Assembly (NCBI GenBank): GCA_028023455.1
Contig: JAQFVV010000072.1
Location: 1,636,501 to 1,700,500, forward strand
DNA: 64,000 nucleotides
Reading direction: 5' to 3'
Source: Epiperipatus broadwayi
Taxonomy: Eukaryota; Onychophora; Udeonychophora; Euonychophora; Peripatidae
The translations under genes were made by a program, and so were the position numbers. Below the pieces are notes generated by a model that did no database searches, had not been told where the DNA came from, and was given only the letters and a program-made list of their open reading frames with translations. This document shows positions 56,626-64,000 of the stretch, piece after piece; within the stretch, counting starts at the first letter, position 1, and every line of letters begins with the position of its first letter.

Positions 56626-58000
56626 TGAAAGATCATTTTAATAGTATACATGGTGTGCCTCTTACAACAAAACCGTGTTCAAACTTTCCATAAACATAGT
56701 TAGAAATTAAAATAAAAGAGGTCGAAATTTTTCATTTAACTTATTAATATTCTGCTGGGTGTGCGAAAATATTACAGTTGCAAAAAAATAAGGAATCCCT
56801 TTATAAAGTTTGATATATAGTATGTGAGTGCTAGGATTTGCATGATTTGAAAATTTAAGTAAAAGAAAGTAAAAAGGGGGGGGGGGGGGGGGGGGCGTCA
56901 TTCGATTTACTTCTTGAAGGTCTGAGTGGAAACCATTTTGTTAATTTAATTTTGTTTCTTGATCAGAAAATTTTCTTCTTGTAATTTTTTTTTACTCTTG
57001 TAATTTAATAAAAACGAATTCTCCAAGATATACATTAAATTGAATATTTTTTTTTTTCCAGCCATTATTTAAGAGAGTTTCAGTAGCAAAGAAACATAAT
57101 CAGTCAACAAAACTATTTCAGGTTATATTACTTTCTTCTTTATATATATACAAAAAAAGTAAAGCTAAACAATTTTTCATTTAAAAAATAAATAATCTTT
57201 CTCATGCGCGCGCATACAAAAACACACATTTATGTATATTTAGGGAGGGGAAGCAAATGGCTTGAAAATTTGAAACAAAAACAACAAACCTTAATACATA
57301 TTACGAGAGTATACAATAATGGTATAAAATGTCAAATTTAAATACAAAGAATTAAAAAAAAAATGTTGATAAGATTTAAAAACAAGTGATATTGCAAGCA
57401 ACTGTTATAAACAGCTATTTATCATTTATTTCAGGTTAACCCTCCACTTACTGATTGAACCAGACCAAACGTTTTCAAATATCTAACATATTACACAAAC
57501 CGTTGCCACTAATAAATGAATGATAATGATGAGTATCCTGTTACAAATCTTTGTAAGGCTTAAATTAATATATTTTTAATATAATACCGACTCGATAGTA
57601 AAATTAGCATAAACATACAAGTGGTGAAAAATGTGCCCTTTGATGCAACCAAAACATAGTTTAACATTCGCACTTGTCAGAATTTTCAAAATACTTCCTA
57701 ATTTATGGTATAATAAATGTAAACTAAGTCAGCCCTGTTGTTGCTATTTGGTATAAGTCTTTGGATGGATATCAAAACCTATTAGTAGTAAAATATCCTA
57801 TATAGTATACATTTTAAAACATATTTACATTTACTACAGAAATTTTTAAAATACATACACACATAAAATATGGTAGAATTTAATTTTAAAACTATGCACA
57901 TAAAGATGCCAATATAAATAATTAATAAAATACAATACACATAAAAAATAAAGAAAAAAACATATTTATATGTGTTTACTGTACACAAATTTAGGAAAAT
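56626..58000. other. AT-rich stretch with a G20 tract
   Basis: A run of about 20 G lies at 56876-56895. The antisense poly-proline frame over it is an artefact. Nothing else recognised. Confidence 0.5.
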
Positions 58001-58004
58001 ATAC

Positions 58005-58280
58005 ACAGAGGCAAAACTGTCCATACAGTAGCAACACTCTGTGCAAGCTAGAGTAATCAGTGGATGCACAGTGATGAAAGCCTCAAGATAGAAACTAGTC
58101 TGAGAATGTTGGATGAGTAGGCACTAGATAGGGATTTTATGCACAAACCTTCCTGCATCCATTGATTACTCTGGCTTGCATTGAGTGGCACTACTTTATG
58201 AGAAGTTTTGCCTCTGTGTAAACAGCTTGTGTACGCATAAAGAATGGTGATCATGTGATGTTTAGTTGTTAGTTAAATAT
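58005..58280 (+). repeat. Family A element, ribozyme 5' strand replaced
   Basis: Left arm 'gaggcaaaactgtccatacag' to 'agtggatgca' (inverted), then the right part with ribozyme 3' half (58070-58111: TGATGA, AAGCC..., GAAAC, TAGTC, TGAGAATGTTGG), then 'gggattttatgcacaaacc' to 'gatcatgtgatgtttag'. The strand that should form stem I before CTGATGA has been replaced by the joined left arm. Confidence 0.85.
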
Positions 58281-58504
58281 ATATATATATATGATTCATT
58301 GCTCAATCAGTATCTTTTGCTTATATTTGTCTCACAAAAAAATGATGATAAAATACAGAAAGTATAATTTGTGAGAATTTTTTTTTAATTTGTAATGATT
58401 TAGCTAGAGATATAGAAAAGTTTATTTAAGATTGACAAGCATTAGTAAACTAACATCATTAGTAATTGCATGATTGTTTGATTGTAGCAGTCTTTTATCA
58501 AGAC

Positions 58505-59315
58505 CAGCGGTGCACATACTGTGGTCATGATCTGTCAAGGGGATGCAGAAAATTATTGTGGGTTGTGAAAATTTTGAGAGGTTCTCATGTTGGACAATAA
58601 TTTTTTTAATTGAAAAAACAAAAACCTAAACATTATTAAAAAATACATGAAAACTGCACAACTCATTATTGTATATTTGACCACTTTTGTGTTTAAACAC
58701 TTTCTTCTTTATATTCCAATTCACCTTGTATAAACAACATATCGTAACAGCACTTAGCTTATATTGTTTTTATTTGTCTTGTTCACTCTCAGAGTTTTGT
58801 TCTTCATGTTAGCATCTTCCTGATGTTGATATAATTCTACATTCTTAAATATACACATTGTCTAAAACAGGCTAAAAAGGCTGTAATTGCTACAAATCAA
58901 CAGATCTACTAAGAACCAAGTATTACAATACATTTTTTGTTTTTATTAATATGCAGTTTTTAAAGAGTTTACATCGTATGTACTGAAATCGTATGTACTG
59001 AAATATAATATAAAGATATATATATATTTGTATGTGGTAAAACAACTTTTATTATTACTATCCTTATATATAAGGCTTTATTACAAGCATTTCTCAATTG
59101 ATAACTAGCTATGATTATGGGAAATTAGACTTCCCGAAAGCGCTCAGACAATTAATTAAGATGATTAATTACTACACTATATAGCTTCATTACATGTGCG
59201 TAGAGCATAATTATAGAGTTATATGCTTATAATAGAAAGTAAGAACATATAATGAGTCATTAAAACTTCAGTCTGAGTATGGGGGTCGCAAGTGTAAAAA
59301 GGTTAAGCACTATTG
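58505..59315. mobile_element. hAT-type non-autonomous DNA transposon, copy 2
   Basis: It begins CAGCGGTGCACA and, read inward from the other end, CAATAGTGCTTAACC. It is flanked by 8-bp near-identical direct repeats, atcaagac (58497-58504) and atctagac (59316-59323). The interior matches copy 1 (940-1549) from 'gttctcatgttgga' to 'atgggggtcgca.gtgtaaaa'. It contains a 163-bp segment absent from copy 1 (59069-59231), bounded by CTTATA on both sides. No transposase is encoded. Confidence 0.8.
59069..59231. mobile_element. 163-bp insertion nested in hAT copy 2
   Basis: Copy 1 reads straight through 'ctattcttataatagaa', whereas copy 2 interrupts the same point with 163 bp, repeating CTTATA at both borders (59063-59068 and 59226-59231). 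This gives a direct empty-site/filled-site comparison. The insert has no recognised termini. Deletion from copy 1 is a less economical alternative. Confidence 0.65.
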
Positions 59316-59323
59316 ATCTAGAC

Positions 59324-60120
59324 ATTTCAACTTACTTTGTTAGCAAAAAATAAAATAAATCGCTTAGAATTTTTTAGTCTTAAACATATAAAACTATGAA
59401 TCATCAAAAATATAAAGAAATGTAATCCATTATGCGGTTTTTCTCACATATTTAAATGAAATAAAGCAAAGCTCAATATAATATATCATTATATAACAGC
59501 AGTAATTGTATATATACCATAAAAATAATATAGAAACGCATTTTTTGGCAAATATTTTTTTTTGCCCTTATTAGTGTGATAAAAATTATTTTAAAGCTTC
59601 AATTTACTTTGCATATATAATGACATTTATCATTTTCAACATATAAAATTACCCAGAACCAATTATAAAAAATGATAATCCAATTATTTACAAAGATAAT
59701 GTATAAGGAAAAAATAAAAAATAAATCTCCACCCTTTTTGTTCTTTCCCCTCCCTTTCCTTCATTTCCCCTTCCTTTCTCAATTAAAACAACTTAAAATG
59801 ATGATCGTAGAAAATATACAGAGAAAATAACCAACATAAATGTATAGTTACAATTTTCCACTCATTTTTAATTAGCCAATTATTAGTTAAACTAATTCAC
59901 GATTTACATTTATTGTAGTTAATATAATTAGTTTAATATATTTTTCTTCTATTAGGTTCTTTTATACTTCTCTAAATTTATAATACATTAATAAAAAATA
60001 AAAATTATATAAATAAAAACATAAACAGAGAATAGGCTAAATAGTAAAAATCTAGACAAATTAATAGGTAGATAATTGTAAAATAAGAGATATGAAATAT
60101 AAAAATGTAATTCAAATTAA
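59324..60120. other. AT-rich stretch, nothing recognised
   Basis: Pyrimidine-rich tract 59731-59780. No coding region recognised. Confidence 0.45.
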
Positions 60121-60124
60121 TAAA

Positions 60125-60405
60125 AACAGTCATCATTTAAAACATACCAATATCAATAACAGATCTCAATCTGTTGCCACGGCAATCTTTTTACATAAAG
60201 GGAAATATCCATCTTTATATATGGTCTAATAAGTTGATATAGACATCAAAGATTGCAACTTCATTGTGAGATTACTAATCAAGGAAGTTTAAAAACAACC
60301 TCACTAAACAGGCAAATATAACTTGTTCTGAAAGCAGACTAACAATCAATTATAACTTTCAAATTCCATTGAAATTACATATTACTTAGATAATAAAGAT
60401 AGGAG
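60125..60405 (+). repeat. Family H, copy 2
   Basis: 'caatctgttgccacggcaat', 'tagacatcaaagattgcaac', 'aaacaggcaaatataac' and 'tgttctgaaagcaga' match 60700-60900 and 4185-4365. Confidence 0.85.
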
Positions 60406-60595
60406 ATTTGAACTCAGACTTTCAAGCCACTTCAACCATCCACACTATCTCATACTAGTGATACCCATGACCACACCCATGCAGAAAAGATAAATATGGT
60501 CATATGTAACAGTAGTATGAAATAGTATGGATGGTTGAAGTGGCTTGAAAGTCTGAGTTAAAATCCCCTATATTTACAATTGGGCTCCAGGTATA
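60406..60595. repeat. Family B fold-back without ribozyme
   Basis: 'gatttgaactcagactttca' to 'gaccacacccatgcag', then the inverse from 'ggtcatatgtaacagtagta' to 'gaaagtctgagttaaaatcc'. The centre that holds the ribozyme in other copies is missing. It is inserted between two family H copies. Confidence 0.85.
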
Positions 60596-60664
60596 AGAGT
60601 GCCTGATATTTCAAATCGCAGATAATAAAGCTAATAATGCTAAAAGCTAGATAGGTTTACAAAT

Positions 60665-60995
60665 GTAAATACATGAAAGCAGTCAACACTTAAACAATAC
60701 CAATCAATCAACCATCTCAATCTGTTATCCAGGAAACCACCTTTTTACAAAAAGGTGGTTATTCATCTTTATCTGTGGTCCAGTATGTTTATATAGACAC
60801 TAAAGATTGCAACTTGACTAAAGAGAGTAAGATTATTTAAAGAAGTTTAAATAAACGTCATTAAACAGGCAAATATAACCTGTTCTGAAAGCAGATTAAC
60901 AATTAGTCAATCATAACTTTCAAATTCTACTGAAAGTATGTACTACTTAGATAATCAAGCTAATAATAATCAAGACTAGTTAGGTTTATAAATGT
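60665..60995 (+). repeat. Family H, copy 3
   Basis: Same order of words as copy 2: 'gcagtcaacactt', 'ctcaatctgttatccaggaa', 'agacactaaagattgcaact', 'aaacaggcaaatataacctg'. The start of a further unit (60996-61035) leads into the Penelope-like fragment. Confidence 0.85.
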
Positions 60996-61040
60996 AAATA
61001 TATGAAAGCAGTCAACACTAAACAATACTGCTATTAAAAG

Positions 61041-61323
61041 CAATTCTGTTGTGGAAACTGCAATATGATTTACTATGGATTTACTGAGAAACAATTAGAT
61101 GAAAGAGCAAAAGAACATAACAATGCAATTAATAAAAAAAATGATAAATCTGTATTATATATTCCATTATTTTATATTCAGACATAAAATAGATTGTGTA
61201 AAAACTATAAAAGCTTTAAACTATATTAAAGAACCCAATATAAGGAACATGCATGAAACTAATTATATTAATTACAACAAACATAACTATATGAATATAT
61301 ATATAAAACATCAATTAATTTAG
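61041..61323 (+). pseudogene. Penelope-like element GIY-YIG fragment, copy 3
   Basis: Frame 61047-61187 reads CCGNCNMIYYGFTEKQ, then LDERAKEHNNAINKKNDKS: the C-x-x-C, Y-Y-G and R-x-x-E-H pattern of Penelope-type GIY-YIG domains, and the catalytic R and E are present. After a stop the domain continues in a second frame with RHKIDCVKTIKALNY and MHETNYIN. No RT domain precedes it; family H repeats do. It is a truncated pseudogene of the same general class as 29718-30150 and 31041-31541. Confidence 0.85.
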
Positions 61324-61903
61324 CTAATAATTAGCTAATTAAAAATGAATGGAAAATTATATACTACACATTCATATAGATTTTTTCTTTGTACATTTTG
61401 TACAATTGTTATAAGTTATTTAATTGGGGAAGAAAAAAAATAAAAGAAAGGAAGGGAAAAGAAAATAAGAAAGTTTTTTTTTTACTTTTATGTTATATTC
61501 AAATCATATTGTTCTATTTTTTTAAAGTTTATAATTTAATCCATTATGTTATCCTTTAAAAAAGTATCAAATATTTAAAACTTTTTATAAAAATCCCTTA
61601 AGATAAATTTCTTTTAATTTTTAAGAATATCATTATAGATAGAATATTTTTTATTTTCTGCTTCATTTTTGTTTGTAATAAATTAGCAAAATGTTTTTCA
61701 TATCTGCAATTGAAAAAGTTTTATCATTTACTTTTTCAATACAACTGAGGGTGCTTTCAGTAAGGGACACCAGAATCATAGCTCTCATTGATTGGCTAGA
61801 TGTGCTGTCATATTTATGGAGGAATAATTATGATAATTATTTAAATTAGGTTTTAAAAGTTCACTTATTTGAAAGTTGACTATTTTCTCTTATTAATGAT
61901 GTC
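61324..61903. other. AT-rich stretch, probable Penelope-like 3' flank
   Basis: 'aactgagggtgctttcag' (61743) resembles 'cactgagggtgcactcag' at 31601, downstream of copy 2, which supports a shared 3' region. Confidence 0.45.
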
Positions 61904-62264
61904 ATTGTGATCAGCAATAAACCACACCTTCTTAACTTTTCTCTTCCTGTCATCTTATTTCATGCAAACTAGATTAAAATTCTTTGGATTGAAGGCATAA
62001 CCAAATTGTTATAATAAATAACTATTGTGATCAGCAATAAACCACACCTTCTTAACTTTTCTCTTCCTGTCATCTTATTCCATGCAAACTAGATTAACAT
62101 TCTTTGGATTGAAGGCATAACCAAATTGCCATAATAAATAACTATTGTGATCAGCAATAAACCACACCTTCTTAACTTTTCTCTTCCTGTCATCTTATTC
62201 CATGCAAACTAGATTAACATTCTTTGGATCGAAGGCATGACCAAATTGTTGTAATAAATAACTA
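61904..62264 (+). repeat. Three 120-bp tandem repeats
   Basis: The unit starts 'attgtgatcagcaataaacc' at 61904, 62024 and 62144, with exactly 120-bp spacing and only a few substitutions between units. It lies between the Penelope-like fragment at 61041 and the block it shares with copy 2 (62266-62352), that is, inside the presumed 3' untranslated region. No frame is conserved. Confidence 0.95.
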
Positions 62265-62265
62265 T

Positions 62266-62352
62266 AAATACACTAAAAAATTAAGTCTGAATATCTATTT
62301 TTAAACACACTCAAAAATGTTCCCTGTCCAAGAACATTGTTTGATTGAATTT
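62266..62352 (+). repeat. 3' block shared with Penelope-like copy 2
   Basis: See 31703-31790: 'aaatacactaaaaaatt', 'ctcaaaaatgtt', 'acattgtttgattgaatt'. Confidence 0.7.
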
Positions 62353-63070
62353 CTTGTAAAAAAAAAAAAAAATTAAAAGAGTGCAATGCATTATACTGCT
62401 CATATTTGAATAAAAATTCAGTTAACAAAATGAAAGAGAGTAAAAAAGTCTTTTATTAGAAGCAAATGTGCTGCATTTGATTTTAAATGCAATTGAAAAA
62501 GAAATGTCTTTCATTCCTGAAAAAAAATCATATTGTTCAAATATGAATAATAATTAATCTTAGACAAAATCCATATTAAAAGGGTTAATTACAGGGCATC
62601 TATCATAAACTTGAGTAATCAGTGATTACTAAATGCTCCATTGCATTTAAACCTTCAACCTCAGACTAGTTGCTGGCCTTTGCATTTAACGATGAGACTT
62701 GGAATTCTAAGCTAGAAGGAAAACAGTAATGCATGTAGCAACTGTCTTCAACTCCCTTTCATTCAAGTCAAAAACCAGAAATTCAAATCAGATATTTTGA
62801 ACTGAAGTTAATATAAGTCTATACACCTAATCAATCAGACATGGTGATTTGGGTTTCAAATCTTTAGCCTATATATAAAATGGAACTATAGCTGCATTAC
62901 TTTCAGCATTGAAACAGTCCTCCATAATAAAGTTAATGATGATGATGCACTAAGAAAATTGATAATGACTAGTAGCTCAAGCTTACAATAGGGGGCACTA
63001 GAGAATTACTGAACTGAGTAGATCAGAGATTTGCAATTTTAAAAATTATTAGTAATATGTTTCAAATATA
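62353..63070. other. AT-rich stretch with a decayed repeat
   Basis: 62610-62800 resembles 5500-5600. On its minus strand (62698-62653) TCTCA ... CAAC-TAGTC-TGAGG repeats the right half of a family A ribozyme without CTGATGA. (GAT)n at 62938-62947. Confidence 0.4.
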
Positions 63071-63071
63071 T

Positions 63072-64000
63072 TGTCATCACCATTTTCAATCAAGATCTCT
63101 CCAAGTTTGATATAGTTTCTCCAGTCTGTAGCTTTTCTTTTCCACAATGCCAGCAACCTTTTTTATTTCATCCTTCCATTTCAAATGGAATCTCATCCTA
63201 AATCTTTTGTAGTTTCTTGATATTCAAATCATTTGTCCATTTCAGCCAATTACATTTCAGTTTCTTAATTTTTTTCAAAAAAGTCCGTGATACCTTTATT
63301 CTCTTACACTTAGATTTCATTTTCAATCCCTTCTTGTTATTCCTAATATATATCACTTTATACTTCATCAAGTGGTCTGAAATCCATAACTGTCAGTCTG
63401 TTAAAAGTCTTGTATCTATAAGTAAGAATTGGAATTTTTTTTTTCAAATTTTCCTTTTTATATATATAGGTATATTTTCTTTTGATACTACGTTATTTCT
63501 ATAAAAACATACTATTGGAATTTAATTCTATGATTAACTTCATCCATTATATTTCCATCTGTAATAATAATCTGGCCAATATATTTGTAGCTGTTATCTT
63601 CTATTTCATTATTATCAATCTTTAGCTTTTTTCTTCTGAGAAAAGTCATTAAACGTTAGTTTTTTAGCATTGGTCTTTAGTCCCAATTTCTATCTGATAA
63701 CTTGCAATATTTCCTGAAGCTCAGAAATATTATTTGCAAAAACAATCACATCATCTGAAAAATAATATTCATTTATTTTTACTTCTTTAGAACCCCACTT
63801 TAATCCACAAAGTACTTCTTGTAAAATTACTGAAATAAGTTTTGGATGTATGGAAATGTTCTGTCATACATCCTTCTGAATACTAATTTTCTTAATATTA
63901 CTATGTGATCTAATCAGTGCACATTTTGATAAATATTCTTCAGGATTTGACCATATCCTGAATCTAAACCTTGATGATCGAAAGCTTTCATCACCAAAAA
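63072..64000 (-). pseudogene. RTE-clade LINE, C-terminal RT and 3' end, runs off the edge
   Basis: Minus-strand traces from the right edge inward: a K-x-x-F-D-x-remnant near 63970; NISIHPKLISVILQEVLCGL near 63840-63780; KVKINEYYFSDDVIVFANN (63786-63730, where F-S-D-D replaces the catalytic F-A-D-D); ISELQEILQ; LILTYRY-type and FRPLDEV segments near 63430-63360; and finally RWKDEIKK, VAGIVEKKSYR and WRDL near 63190-63095. It ends in TGATGAC at about 63072. The order is that of an RTE-like reverse transcriptase followed by its C-terminal region. Multiple stops and frameshifts. The N-terminal part lies beyond the window. Confidence 0.85.

Noticed and set aside
56707-56901. Frame beginning with a proline run
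   Set aside because: It is the antisense of a G20 homopolymer followed by AT-rich DNA.
61904-62264. Regular repeats considered as a CRISPR array
   Set aside because: Units are contiguous 120-bp copies with no unique spacers, in a eukaryotic context.
1-64000. Bacterial or organellar origin
   Set aside because: No dense coding, no operons or ribosome-binding-site pattern. Retrotransposons with CCHC, GIY-YIG and RTE domains, and tRNA-derived SINEs, indicate an animal nuclear genome.

Overview
The window looks like intergenic DNA from a large, AT-rich invertebrate metazoan genome. The evidence is low GC, long TA, A and T tracts, tRNA-headed SINEs, RTE-type LINEs, Ty3/Gypsy, hAT and Penelope-like relics, and no bacterial-style gene layout. 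A mollusc, perhaps a cephalopod, is my guess and is weakly supported. I found no intact host gene. Nearly all short open frames are chance or lie inside repeats.

Recognisable relics, in order: hAT-type copies (940-1549 and 58505-59315); the 3' end of a Gypsy element on the minus strand (integrase C-terminus 10245-10703, polypurine tract, LTR 9338-10006) with a related solo LTR at 25228-25768; an almost full-span but decayed RTE LINE (11620-13262), a short RTE 3' end with an undamaged reading frame (35988-36121), and a minus-strand RTE running off the right edge (63072-64000); a second Gypsy relic (gag, zinc knuckle, protease; 28640-29712) that abuts a Penelope-like GIY-YIG fragment (29718-30150); two more Penelope-like 3' fragments (31056-31541 and 61047-61320); and tRNA-Gly-like and other tRNA-headed SINEs.

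The most interesting layer is a set of short, dispersed, mostly fold-back elements of at least three unrelated sequences (called families A, B and K here). Each carries the same RNA signature: CTGATGA, a short hairpin, GAAA, a tiny near-palindromic helix III, a cleavage triplet, then a strand that pairs back to the bases just before CTGATGA. That is the architecture of a type I hammerhead ribozyme. The copy at 43425-43481 keeps all core positions and all three helices. Copies near 6952-7009, 27943-28003, 48213-48273, 22187-22242 and 50383-50436 keep most of them. These elements resemble non-autonomous retrozyme-like repeats. The Penelope-like relics in the same window suggest, but do not prove, a source of mobilisation.

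The remainder is AT-rich DNA with tandem repeats (notably three 120-bp units at 61904-62264 and a composite 20/29-bp minisatellite at 36722-37003), large hairpins, and stretches in which I recognise nothing.
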